Of a stretch of DNA of 29,317 bases, positions 14,892 to 22,216 are shown piece after piece. The notes under the pieces were generated by a model. It was not told where the DNA came from. It worked only from the letters and a program-made list of their open reading frames with translations, and ran no database searches. The DNA is from JAAYKM01 sp964411235. Lineage in GTDB: Bacteria; Desulfobacterota; Syntrophia; Syntrophales; JAAYKM01. Both the position numbers and the translations under genes were made by a program. Location of the stretch: NCBI GenBank assembly GCA_964411235.1, contig CAYPKE010000011.1, positions 1 through 29,317 on the forward strand, written 5' to 3'. How positions within the stretch are numbered: position 1 is the stretch's first letter; every line of letters begins with the position of its first letter.

Positions 14892-14934
14892 AAACGGCGG
14901 GCCTGATCGGCAAGTGTTGCGGGGCCGTTTTTTT
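14892..14934 (+). terminator. Orphan intrinsic-terminator-like hairpin with T7 tract
   Basis: AAACGGC (14892-14898) pairs with GCCGTTT (14924-14930). A second small stem, GCAA/TTGC, closes on loop GTG inside it. Seven T (14928-14934) follow directly. The orientation is plus, yet no plus-strand gene lies within 2.5 kb upstream, so it would end a small RNA from 14756-14930 or catch stray transcription ahead of hisC. Nothing else gene-like is visible in 14756-14930. Confidence 0.5.
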
Positions 14935-14939
14935 CTTCC

Positions 14940-14968
14940 TTGACAAGTCATGTTGATTATTCAATAGT
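14940..14968 (+). promoter_or_regulatory. Promoter of the hisC-lar operon
   Basis: TTGACA (14940-14945), 17-base spacer, AATAGT (14963-14968). The -35 is perfect and the -10 matches four of six bases. It begins right after the T-tract of the orphan terminator, a common arrangement. The predicted start near 14975 gives a leader of about 100 bases before the hisC ATG. Confidence 0.6.
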
Positions 14969-15001
14969 TTCAACCCAATTTGTTGCTGCTTCCGGGTGCT
15001 G

Positions 15002-15059
15002 CGGGCCGGGTGAGGGCCTGCCCGGTTTTGGTCCCCCAAGCCCGGGAGACTTCGTTTTT
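15002..15059 (+). promoter_or_regulatory. Mutually exclusive hairpins in the hisC leader
   Basis: CCCGG at 15021-15025 can pair backwards with CCGGG (15006-15010), a hairpin followed by TTTT. It can instead pair forwards with CCGGG (15042-15046), extended by TTGG/CCAA inside, followed after 8 bases by TTTTT. The two folds cannot coexist. The leader shows no run of His codons and no convincing leader peptide, so classical his attenuation is not supported. Confidence 0.35.
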
Positions 15060-15073
15060 CAGGAAAGTCCAAG

Positions 15074-16132
15074 ATGAGCCGTTACTGGAGCGCTGTCGTT
15101 CACAACATCAACCCTTATGTTCCGGGAGAGCAGCCGAAGCTGACTAACCTGGTCAAGCTCAATACGAATGAAAATCCCTACGGGCCCTCACCTAAGGTTC
15201 TGGAAGCCGTGAGGGCCGAAGCGGCGGAGACACTGCGCCTCTACCCGGACCCCAATGCTGGCCGGGTCCGGGCCGCGGTTGCGGACTATTATGACTTGAC
15301 CCCGGAACGGGTATTCGTGGGAAACGGTTCCGATGAAGTTCTGGCCTTCGCTTTTCAGGGTTTGCTCAAGCATGAAAAACCTGCCTTGTTCCCGGATATT
15401 ACTTATAGCTTTTATCCCGTGTACTGCCGTGTATACGATATTGATTACAAAACGATTCCGGTGACGGATGATCTGGACATCCGGCTGGACGATTACGTGC
15501 GCCCGAACGGCGGCATCATCTTTCCCAATCCGAATGCCCCAACGGGGTTGCCGGTATCCCTTGCCGCAATAGAAGTATTGCTGGACAGAAATACCGACTC
15601 CGTTGTGGTGATCGATGAAGCCTATGTGGATTTCGGCGCCGAAACCGCGGTGCCTCTGATTGAAAGCTTTCCCAACCTGCTGGTGATTCAGACCCTGTCC
15701 AAGGCGCGTTCCCTGGCGGGACTCCGGGTTGGATTCGCCATGGGCCATCCCCAGCTCATCGAGGCCCTGGACCGGGTAAAGAACAGCTTCAATTCCTATC
15801 CGCTGGACCGTTTTGCCATTTCCGGTGCCGTGGCGGCTCTGGAGGACAAGGTATATTTTGAGGAAACCCGGACAAGGATCATTCGGACCCGGGAAACGCT
15901 CACGGCGCAAATGCGTGAGATGGGTTTCGAGGTGCTGCCTTCAGCGGCCAATTTCATCTTTGTCTGCCATCCGGGGCGGGACGCCCTGGACTTGGCAGGG
16001 CGCCTTCGGGAAAGGTCCATCATCGTCCGTCATTTCCCGCTGCCGCGGATTGAGCAGTACCTCCGCGTCACCGTGGGGACCGACGAGCAGTGTGAATTCC
16101 TGGTGAAAGCCCTGGCGGACATTCTCGGATAG
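15074..16132 (+). CDS. hisC: Histidinol-phosphate aminotransferase
   Basis: A 352-residue, fold-type I, pyridoxal-phosphate enzyme that makes histidinol phosphate from imidazole acetol phosphate and glutamate. Landmarks are KLNTNENPYGPSP at residues 28-40, the cofactor-contact GNGSDEV (83-89), FPNPNAPTG (150-158), VVIDEAYVDF (178-187) and the PLP-binding lysine K210 in QTLSKARSLAGLRVGFA. The C-terminal LRVTVGT arginine binds substrate carboxylate or phosphate. GGAAAG precedes the ATG. It stands apart from other his genes here and instead heads a run of lar genes with a 27-base gap to larC. Broad-specificity aminotransferases of this family can look the same, so HisC is likely but not proven. 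Confidence 0.9.
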   Translation: MSRYWSAVVHNINPYVPGEQPKLTNLVKLNTNENPYGPSPKVLEAVRAEAAETLRLYPDPNAGRVRAAVADYYDLTPERVFVGNGSDEVLAFAFQGLLKHEKPALFPDITYSFYPVYCRVYDIDYKTIPVTDDLDIRLDDYVRPNGGIIFPNPNAPTGLPVSLAAIEVLLDRNTDSVVVIDEAYVDFGAETAVPLIESFPNLLVIQTLSKARSLAGLRVGFAMGHPQLIEALDRVKNSFNSYPLDRFAISGAVAALEDKVYFEETRTRIIRTRETLTAQMREMGFEVLPSAANFIFVCHPGRDALDLAGRLRERSIIVRHFPLPRIEQYLRVTVGTDEQCEFLVKALADILG

Positions 16133-16159
16133 GTTAAAGGCCGTCATGATAGGTGAACC

Positions 16160-17353
16160 GTGAGAATCCTGTATTACGATTGTTTCGCCGGAATCAGCGG
16201 CGACATGAATCTTGGGGCGATGATCGATCTCGGCGTCGACCCCGCTTTCTTGTCCACCGAACTAGGGAAACTGCCGCTGGGCGGATATACGCTGCAGGCC
16301 GGAAGGGAACACCGGCGGGGCATTTGGGGAACGCGGATTGAGGTGACCCTTGAACCGGAGGTTTCCACCGCGCCGGAACTGCCGGGTCGCCACCGGAACT
16401 TCCGGGATATTGTCAACCTCATCGAAAACAGCGCCCTTGACGGTGCAGCCAAAAAACGAAGCCTGGAAATGTTTCAAATAATCGCCCGGGCGGAAGCGAA
16501 GATCCATCAGCACCCCCTCGACAAGGTTCATTTCCACGAGGTCGGTGCCGTTGATTCCATTGTGGATATTGTCGGGGCTGCGATCTGCCTGGAATATTTC
16601 GGTGTCGATCGAATTTTGTCGTCACCGGTCCAGGTCGGTGGCGGTTGCGTCAAGTGCGCCCACGGGGTGCTCCCTGTGCCGGCGCCGGCCACGGCGGAAA
16701 TTCTGAAGGGGGTACCCATCCGTTCGGGCCTGATTCCCTTTGAAGCCACGACGCCGACCGGAGCGGCCATCCTGGCAGCCGCGGTGGACCGTTTTTCCGA
16801 AGGAGTCGATTTCGTGCCGGAGGGCATTGGTTACGGCATCGGGTACCGGGATACGGAAATCCCCAACGTGCTCAGGGTGTTCCTCGGGGAAATGACGGAG
16901 GACTCTGATGACCGTGATGTTGAAGTGAGCGAAGCCTGCCTGATCGAATGCAACATCGACGACATGAATCCCGAATTATATGGAGGCATCATGGAGAGCC
17001 TTTTCGAAAAAGGCGCTCTTGATGTTTTCCTGACGCCGATTGTCATGAAAAAGTCGCGCCCGGCGGTCAAGATCAGCGTGATCTGCGACGAGGGTTGCAG
17101 GCAGGCTTTGGAAGATATCCTCTGGTTGCAGACGACCACGTTCGGCTTGCGGATGAACCGTGTTATGAAGCGCATGCTCCGCCGGGACCTTTCGGAAGCG
17201 GAAACACCTTACGGCCGGGTATCCATGAAAAATGCCTACCTGCGGGGCCAAAGGATCAAGCGAAAACCGGAATACGAAGACTGCAGACGATTGGCGAAAG
17301 AACACGGCGTCAGCATCAAGACGATATACGACAGTCTTCAAAACAAGGATTGA
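16160..17353 (+). CDS. larC: LarC, nickel insertion enzyme for the nickel-pincer nucleotide cofactor
   Basis: LarC (TIGR00299 family) inserts nickel into the bis-thiocarboxylated pyridinium mononucleotide in a CTP-dependent reaction, giving the nickel-pincer cofactor. The 397-residue protein starts with the family signature YYDCFAGISGDMNLGAMIDLG and has VHFHEVGAVDSIVDIVGAA and GHGVLPVPAPAT-like (AHGVLPVPAPAT) segments. The C-terminal domain contains ECNIDDMNPE, LTPIVMKKSRPAV and TTTFGLR. In Lactobacillus plantarum LarC is made through a programmed frameshift; here one continuous frame covers both parts. The start is GTG 16160 behind AGGTGA. It follows hisC and precedes larE and larB. Confidence 0.95.
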   Translation: MRILYYDCFAGISGDMNLGAMIDLGVDPAFLSTELGKLPLGGYTLQAGREHRRGIWGTRIEVTLEPEVSTAPELPGRHRNFRDIVNLIENSALDGAAKKRSLEMFQIIARAEAKIHQHPLDKVHFHEVGAVDSIVDIVGAAICLEYFGVDRILSSPVQVGGGCVKCAHGVLPVPAPATAEILKGVPIRSGLIPFEATTPTGAAILAAAVDRFSEGVDFVPEGIGYGIGYRDTEIPNVLRVFLGEMTEDSDDRDVEVSEACLIECNIDDMNPELYGGIMESLFEKGALDVFLTPIVMKKSRPAVKISVICDEGCRQALEDILWLQTTTFGLRMNRVMKRMLRRDLSEAETPYGRVSMKNAYLRGQRIKRKPEYEDCRRLAKEHGVSIKTIYDSLQNKD

Positions 17354-17430
17354 GCGGGGAGGTGCTCAGATAAGACAAAATTGTGCGGGAGAAACCTCCC
17401 TCTCTTCCGGAGAGGACGAACATCGCTTCC

Positions 17431-18285
17431 ATGACGGATGACCCGTTGCAGCAAAAGCTGACATCTCTTCAGGATATCCTGGTCCGGATGGGAAGCCTGG
17501 CAGTTGCCTTTTCGGGCGGCGCGGACAGCACCTTCCTGCTTAAGGTGGCCCATGAAGTGCTGGGTGACAGGGTCATGGCGGTGACGGCCCGTTCGCCGGC
17601 AATGCCGGGCAGGGAATTGAGGGAAGCGCAAACGTTTGCCCGGGAACTCGGTGTCGGTCATATCGTTATTCAAACAGATGAGTTTTCCCTGAGCGACTAC
17701 GTCGACAACTCCGTTGAACGCTGTTATGTCTGTAAGAAAGAGATTTTTGCCAAGATCTCGGCGGTCGCCGCACAGCATGGGTTACGCTATGTCGCCGACG
17801 GATCGAATGTCGATGACCGGGGCGATTTCCGTCCGGGGATACGGGCCCTCAGGGAACTGGGCATCGTCTGTCCTTTGAGTGAAGCCGGCCTGGGGAAACA
17901 GGATGTCCGTTTTTTATCGAGACAAAAGGGGTTGCCGACCTGGGACAAACCGGCTTTGGCGTGCCTGTCGTCACGCATACCCTACGGTCAGCGGATTACC
18001 CGGGAGAAGGTTGAAGCCGTTGAGCGGACGGAGCAATATCTTCTGGATCTGGGGTTTCGACAGGTAAGGGTGCGCCATCATGGCGACATGGCGCGCATCG
18101 AGGTTTCGCCGGAAGAAAGAGGGAAGTTTTTCGATACGGCCCTGATGGACCGGGTTGTCGAAGCTTTTAAGCCGTATGGGTTTATGTATGTGGTTCTCGA
18201 CCTGCAGGGATACCGTACCGGAAGTCTGAACGAGGTGATTGATATCCGGGACGCCGCTACGGACCGTTCCGACAAGACGGCATAA
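17431..18285 (+). CDS. larE: LarE, sulfur transferase for the nickel-pincer nucleotide cofactor
   Basis: LarE activates the carboxylates of the LarB product by adenylylation and converts them to thiocarboxylates. The PP-loop SGGADST is at residues 28-34. The Cys178 in PALACLSSRIPYG matches the sacrificial cysteine Cys176 of the Lactobacillus enzyme. Further cysteines occur at 98 and 101 (ERCYVCKK) and 147; some LarE proteins use a [4Fe-4S] cluster instead of sacrificing a cysteine, and the sequence alone does not decide which applies. I chose ATG 17431 as the family-typical N terminus with GGAGAGGA upstream at long spacing; GTG 17383 would add 16 residues. It lies 77 bases after larC and 19 before larB. 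Confidence 0.93.
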   Translation: MTDDPLQQKLTSLQDILVRMGSLAVAFSGGADSTFLLKVAHEVLGDRVMAVTARSPAMPGRELREAQTFARELGVGHIVIQTDEFSLSDYVDNSVERCYVCKKEIFAKISAVAAQHGLRYVADGSNVDDRGDFRPGIRALRELGIVCPLSEAGLGKQDVRFLSRQKGLPTWDKPALACLSSRIPYGQRITREKVEAVERTEQYLLDLGFRQVRVRHHGDMARIEVSPEERGKFFDTALMDRVVEAFKPYGFMYVVLDLQGYRTGSLNEVIDIRDAATDRSDKTA

Positions 18286-18304
18286 GAAGGGGTGATATTC
18301 GAAG

Positions 18305-19054
18305 ATGGATCAGGAGTTGTTGAGAGACCTGTTCGAGCGGGTGCGGGACGGACGAATCGAAGTTGATACGGCCCTGTCCGCCATGCGGGAGATGTATTAT
18401 ATCGATGTCGGCTGCGCCAAGATTGATGTGCAGCGGGTATCCCGCGTCGGGTATCCGGAGGTCATCTTCTCTCCCGGCAAAACGGCAGAGCAGATCATGG
18501 CGATATTGGCGGTCATGATGACGAGAAACGCCAATATCCTTGCTACCCGGGCCGGAGAGGAATTGTACGGAGAGATCAGCAAGGTTTACCCGGAGGCGGT
18601 TTACCATCCCCTGGCCCGGGCCGTCACCATCCGGAGGACGTCGGTTACACCGGCGGAGACGTACATTGCCGTTGTGACCGCGGGCACGTCGGACCTGCCG
18701 GTGGCGGAAGAGGCGGCGGTGACGGCGGAACTTTTCGGTAACCGTGTCGAGCGCATCATCGATGTTGGTGTGGCAGGTATTCATCGGCTTTTCCACAATC
18801 TGGAAACCATCAGAGGGGCCAGGGTGATTGTCGCTGTGGCGGGCATGGAAGGTGTTCTGCCCAGCATCATCGGCGGACTTGTCGACAAGCCCGTCATCGC
18901 CGTACCGACCAGTGTCGGCTACGGGGCCAATTTTCAGGGCCTTTCTGCCCTCCTGACCATGCTCAACAGCTGTGCCGCCGGTGTCTGTGTGGTGAATATC
19001 GACAACGGTTTCGGCGCGGGCTACATGGCGAGCATGATTAACCGGTTGCAATAA
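18305..19054 (+). CDS. larB: LarB, carboxylase/hydrolase for the nickel-pincer nucleotide cofactor
   Basis: LarB carboxylates nicotinic acid adenine dinucleotide at C5 and releases AMP, the first step of the cofactor pathway. The 249-residue protein has a helical N-terminal part and a C-terminal PurE-like domain. Visible motifs are VGYPEVIFSPGKT, AVVTAGTSDLPVAEEAA, VAGMEGVLPSIIGGLVDKPVIAVPTSVGYG and NIDNGFGAGYMA. With larC and larE it completes the biosynthetic set. The racemase gene larA, which uses the cofactor, is not in this window. A weak GAGAC/GTCTC hairpin with TTTT follows the stop. Confidence 0.95.
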   Translation: MDQELLRDLFERVRDGRIEVDTALSAMREMYYIDVGCAKIDVQRVSRVGYPEVIFSPGKTAEQIMAILAVMMTRNANILATRAGEELYGEISKVYPEAVYHPLARAVTIRRTSVTPAETYIAVVTAGTSDLPVAEEAAVTAELFGNRVERIIDVGVAGIHRLFHNLETIRGARVIVAVAGMEGVLPSIIGGLVDKPVIAVPTSVGYGANFQGLSALLTMLNSCAAGVCVVNIDNGFGAGYMASMINRLQ

Positions 19055-19078
19055 GAGACCGGGGACGTCTCCTGTTTT
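19055..19078 (+). terminator. Weak candidate terminator after larB
   Basis: GAGAC (19055-19059) and GTCTC (19067-19071) form a 5-bp stem with a 7-base loop, followed by CTGTTTT. It sits immediately after the larB stop and would end the hisC-larCEB transcript. The stem is short, so this is tentative. Confidence 0.35.
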
Positions 19079-19212
19079 GGCAGGATCAATGTAAACCACC
19101 GGGTGGCTTCCCGCAGAGTGATCATGGAAAGATACTTTCCAGGAAGAAGGAAATGCGGTAAAGCAGAGGGCATGTACGAAAGTGACAGCAAAAAGGCTTG
19201 TGGAGGCACGGT

Positions 19213-19752
19213 ATGAGATCGTATGTCGTCTTTTCATCCATGGGGCCGGACCGACCGGGTCTGGCCCGGGAAATAGCGGAGTATTTTACCGCCCGGGGAA
19301 TCAACATTGAGCGTTCCCGGGGTTGTGTCCTGGGCAACGAATTCGGCATGATTATTCTGACGTCGGGGAAAACCGATGACATCGAACGGCTGATCAGTGA
19401 CCTGGACAACCTCCGGGAGAAGACGGGTCTGGATATCCATGTCCGCAAGACCAAGGCACCAAGTCACCGGGACGTCCCGCCATCGATTCCATACAAGCTC
19501 CTGGCCACGTCCATCGATCATCCCGGCATCATTCACCAGATTTGTAAAGCCCTGCAGCAGCGGGGCGTTAATATCGACGACATCTCGACCAATGTGGACC
19601 ACAATCCTGTCACGGGGGCGAACGTTTTCCAGATGATCTGTTATTTTTCCCTGCCGGCCGCGATCAAGATCATCGATCTTCGGACGACGTTCCACAGGAT
19701 CAGCGACGAGTACAACATTGATATTCGCTTCGAAGCGGTTGTGAACAAATAG
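19213..19752 (+). CDS. Tandem ACT-domain protein, GcvR-like
   Basis: A 179-residue soluble protein made of two ACT domains. The first begins SYVVFSSMGPDRPGLAREIAEYFTARGINIE; the second begins YKLLATSIDHPGIIHQICKALQQRGVNIDDIST. ACT domains bind amino acids or other small ligands. This layout is that of GcvR, the glycine-cleavage repressor partner of E. coli, and of related unassigned proteins. I chose ATG 19213, with GGAGG six bases upstream. It is four bases from fhs, a folate C1 gene, so a link to one-carbon or glycine metabolism is plausible but inferred. Confidence 0.85.
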   Translation: MRSYVVFSSMGPDRPGLAREIAEYFTARGINIERSRGCVLGNEFGMIILTSGKTDDIERLISDLDNLREKTGLDIHVRKTKAPSHRDVPPSIPYKLLATSIDHPGIIHQICKALQQRGVNIDDISTNVDHNPVTGANVFQMICYFSLPAAIKIIDLRTTFHRISDEYNIDIRFEAVVNK

Positions 19753-19756
19753 ACAG

Positions 19757-21427
19757 ATGAAGCACAAGGCGCGAACCCATGCGGATCACGAGATTCGCCC
19801 GATTTTGGAGATAGCCGAATCGGTCGGCCTGGCTGCCGATGATCTGGAATGCTACGGTCATTATAAGGCCAAGGTCCGCCTGGAGGCCATCCGGCGTTAC
19901 GACCGGAGAGAGAATGCCTCGCTGATCCTCGTTTCCGCCATGACGCCGACGCCGGCGGGAGAGGGAAAAACGACCGTGTCCATCGGTCTGTCCCAGGCCT
20001 TGGCGAAACTCGGCAAGAAGACGGTGGCTGCCCTGCGTGAACCGTCCCTTGGCCCCGTGTTCGGCATCAAGGGGGGAGCAACCGGCGGAGGCCTGTCCCG
20101 GGTGCTGCCGGTGGAGGACATCAATCTCCATTTTACAAACGATTTCGGGGCGGTGGAGAGTGCCCACAACCTGCTCGCCGCCCTGGTCGACAACACGGTT
20201 TTTCACGGTAACCCTTTGAACATTGATCCCCGGAAGATCTTCTGGCGTCGCGTCATGGATATGAACGACCGCTTCCTCCGGAATATCGTGATCGGTCTGG
20301 GTGGCGCCTTGAACGGGTTTCCCCGGGAAAGCGGCTTTGATATCGTTCCGTCCAGCGAAATCATGGCGATTCTCTGCCTTTCCCGTTCTTATGCCGAATT
20401 GAAAGACAAGATCCGCAAGATTCTGGTCGGGTTTTCCTACGACGACAAGCCTGTTCTGGCCCAAGACCTCGGGGTGGAGGGGGCGGTCACGGCCCTGTTG
20501 AAGTACGCCCTGCTGCCCAACCTGGTCCAGACGACGGAAGGCGTGCCCGCGATCGTCCACGGCGGGCCCTTCGCCAATATCGCCCAGGGGACCAATAGCA
20601 TCATGGCGACGGACCTGGCGCTCCGCCTGGCCGACTACGTGGTGACCGAGGCGGGTTTCGGCTTCGACCTGGGGGCGGAGAAATTTTTCGATATCGTCGC
20701 GCCCTACGGCGATCTCAATCCCCGTATCGTGGTGCTTGTGGCGACTGTCCGGGCCCTGAAGTACCACGCCGGCGTGGCTCGGGAGGAACTCAGCACACCT
20801 GATTCAAGGGCTGCAGTGCTCGGCATGGCGAATCTTCGTAAACACTATGAAAACATCGATAAATTCGCCGTGCCCTGTGTAATCGCCCTGAACCGTTTTC
20901 CGACGGATACGGACGAGGAAATCCGGGCGGTAGTCCAGGCGGCGGAGAACGAGGGGATGAACATCGCACCTGTGGAAATCTTCAGCCGTGGCGGAGAAGG
21001 GGGACTGGAACTGGCAGAAAAGGTGGTGAAGATCATCGGGAGCGCCACAGGGAAGTACCGGTCACTGTACCGGTGGGACATGCCGGTGGAGGATAAGATC
21101 TTCACTGTCGCGAGTGAAATCTATGGTGCCGTATCTGTCGATTATCAGCCGGCAGCAAAGCGGAACCTCGATTTGATCAAGAAATTCGGTTTTGACAAAC
21201 TGCCGGTCTGCATTGCCAAGACCCAGCAGTCCCTTTCGGACAATCCGAGCCTTCTGGGGCTGCCACGGGATTTCATCGTCACCGTCCGGGATATCAAGAT
21301 CGCCTCCGGGGCGGGCTTTCTGATCCCCATTACGGGGGAAATCCTCCGCATGCCCGGCCTGGCCAAAACACCGGCGGCATGCCGGATCGACATCGACGAT
21401 TGCGGCAACATCAGCGGAATCCATTGA
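19757..21427 (+). CDS. fhs: Formate-tetrahydrofolate ligase
   Basis: This enzyme makes 10-formyltetrahydrofolate from formate, ATP and tetrahydrofolate, in the methyl branch of the Wood-Ljungdahl pathway or in C1 interconversion. At 556 residues it has the usual length. The P-loop TPTPAGEGKTT lies at residues 63-73, followed by EPSLGPVFGIKGGATGGG. Other family segments are DMNDRFLRNI, HGGPFANIAQGTNS, VTEAGFGFDLGAEKFFDI and VTVRDIKIASGAGFLIPITGEILRMPGL. The ribosome-binding site is weak and the gene starts four bases after the ACT gene, so it is likely translated by coupling. In a strict anaerobe it may work in formate use or production. Confidence 0.97.
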   Translation: MKHKARTHADHEIRPILEIAESVGLAADDLECYGHYKAKVRLEAIRRYDRRENASLILVSAMTPTPAGEGKTTVSIGLSQALAKLGKKTVAALREPSLGPVFGIKGGATGGGLSRVLPVEDINLHFTNDFGAVESAHNLLAALVDNTVFHGNPLNIDPRKIFWRRVMDMNDRFLRNIVIGLGGALNGFPRESGFDIVPSSEIMAILCLSRSYAELKDKIRKILVGFSYDDKPVLAQDLGVEGAVTALLKYALLPNLVQTTEGVPAIVHGGPFANIAQGTNSIMATDLALRLADYVVTEAGFGFDLGAEKFFDIVAPYGDLNPRIVVLVATVRALKYHAGVAREELSTPDSRAAVLGMANLRKHYENIDKFAVPCVIALNRFPTDTDEEIRAVVQAAENEGMNIAPVEIFSRGGEGGLELAEKVVKIIGSATGKYRSLYRWDMPVEDKIFTVASEIYGAVSVDYQPAAKRNLDLIKKFGFDKLPVCIAKTQQSLSDNPSLLGLPRDFIVTVRDIKIASGAGFLIPITGEILRMPGLAKTPAACRIDIDDCGNISGIH

Positions 21428-21549
21428 TCCGGTATCGAAACAGGCAAAACCGTCATATTCCCGACGAACAGCTTTGCCCAGCCTGTCGTTGTCATTGATG
21501 TTAATTTATGCAAACACGTTGATTCATTGTCCGGTGAAAGAGGTAAATT

Positions 21550-21966
21550 ATGTCAAGCATCATCCGTTTCGGCGTGTCTCTCGAAGACAGCCTCCTGCAG
21601 CGTTTTGACGAGCACATTCACAAGCTTAAATACACAAACCGTTCCGAGGCGATTCGTGACCTGATTCGCGAGGAACTGGTCCGGCAGCAGTGGCGTGAAG
21701 ACAGTGAGGTCACATGTGCCATTACCTTGGTCTACGATCATCACCACCGGGGGTTGGTCTCTCGCCTTCTCGATATTCAACACGATTACCATCACACGAT
21801 CTTTTCCTCCCAGCACATTCACCTGGATCATGACAACTGTCTGGAAATCATTATCACCAAGGGCAAGGCAAAAGTCATCGAAGAGCTCTACGGCAAGCTC
21901 AAATCGTCCAAAGGGGTCAAACATGCCGGCTTTGCCATGGCGACAGTGGGCGATATTACTGATTGA
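21550..21966 (+). CDS. nikR: Nickel-responsive regulator NikR
   Basis: A 138-residue ribbon-helix-helix repressor. The N-terminal DNA-binding domain has IIRFGVSLEDSLLQRFDEHI and YTNRSEAIRDLIRE. The C-terminal ACT-like nickel domain keeps the four high-affinity ligands of E. coli NikR: His78 (QHDYHH), His89 and His91 (QHIHLDHDNC) and Cys97. With nickel bound, NikR represses nickel-uptake genes. A promoter and a dyad with NikR spacing start at its own stop codon, ahead of the CbiMNQO-type transporter, the expected target. AGAGGTAAATT precedes the ATG. The 122-base gap after fhs contains no clear promoter. Confidence 0.97.
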   Translation: MSSIIRFGVSLEDSLLQRFDEHIHKLKYTNRSEAIRDLIREELVRQQWREDSEVTCAITLVYDHHHRGLVSRLLDIQHDYHHTIFSSQHIHLDHDNCLEIIITKGKAKVIEELYGKLKSSKGVKHAGFAMATVGDITD

Positions 21967-21991
21967 CATCATCCGCCGATTACGATATTAA
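21963..21991 (+). promoter_or_regulatory. Promoter of the nickel/cobalt transporter operon
   Basis: TTGACA (21963-21968) overlaps the nikR stop codon. A 17-base spacer and TATTAA (21986-21991) follow. The -35 is perfect and the -10 matches four of six bases. The predicted start near 21998 falls inside the NikR-like dyad. The message would have a leader of about 285 bases before the cbiM ATG. Confidence 0.65.
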
Positions 21992-21992
21992 T

Positions 21993-22021
21993 GTGTAACA
22001 CGAATGTTATAGTCATAACAC
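21993..22021. promoter_or_regulatory. Candidate NikR operator
   Basis: Half-sites GTGTAAC (21993-21999) and ATAACAC (22015-22021, reverse complement GTGTTAT) are inverted and their centres are 22 bp apart. The E. coli NikR operator GTATGA-N16-TCATAC has the same centre spacing. The dyad covers the predicted transcription start of the transporter operon, so Ni-NikR bound here would block initiation. The half-sites are imperfect (five of seven positions agree) and were found by eye. Confidence 0.6.
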
Positions 22022-22058
22022 TTTATTCCTGAGAGGCATAACAAGGGAAGTCCCGCAA

Positions 22059-22216
22059 CGACAAAAATGATTCCCCTGCATAAGTAGGAGAATCGTCGTG
22101 ACGGAAGCGTTGTTTCGTCTTGGTGGTGCTACGAATAAAAGAATCATAACATCATCCCTGTGCGGAAGCATCGAAGAAAAAGGTTGTGGATGTTAAGGGT
22201 CTTTTGTTTACGCTTC
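22059..22216 (+). promoter_or_regulatory. Foldable 5' leader of the cbiM operon
   Basis: Three nested or adjacent helices can be drawn. The first is GATTCCCCT (22069-22077) with AGGAGAATC (22086-22094), one mismatch, extended by CGAC/GTCG (22059-22062/22095-22098). The second is GAAGCGT (22104-22110) with ACGCTTC (22210-22216). The third, GGTGCT (22125-22130) with AGCATC (22167-22172), lies inside the second. No known riboswitch consensus fits. The rest of the gap 21967-22284 holds no gene. It may be a regulatory RNA or chance pairing. Confidence 0.35.

Noticed and set aside
14980..15060. GC-rich segment checked as an SRP RNA (4.5S) candidate because of GCTGCTTCC.
   Set aside because: The conserved GGTCCGGAAGGAAGCAGCC core is not present on either strand.
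16160..17353. Looked for the programmed frameshift known from Lactobacillus larC.
   Set aside because: A single uninterrupted 397-codon frame covers both halves.
18257..19237. Open frame (326 codons) on the minus strand opposite larB.
   Set aside because: Shadow of larB with no family pattern.
19700..20767. Long open frame (355 codons) on the minus strand opposite fhs.
   Set aside because: Antisense shadow of a strongly conserved gene; no recognisable domain and no ribosome-binding site.
22040..22066. Cobalamin-riboswitch-like words AAGGGAA followed by GTCCCGCAAC in the cbiM leader.
   Set aside because: The hairpin that should separate these elements is absent, the B12-box downstream is not seen and the order is compressed. 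Likely chance.
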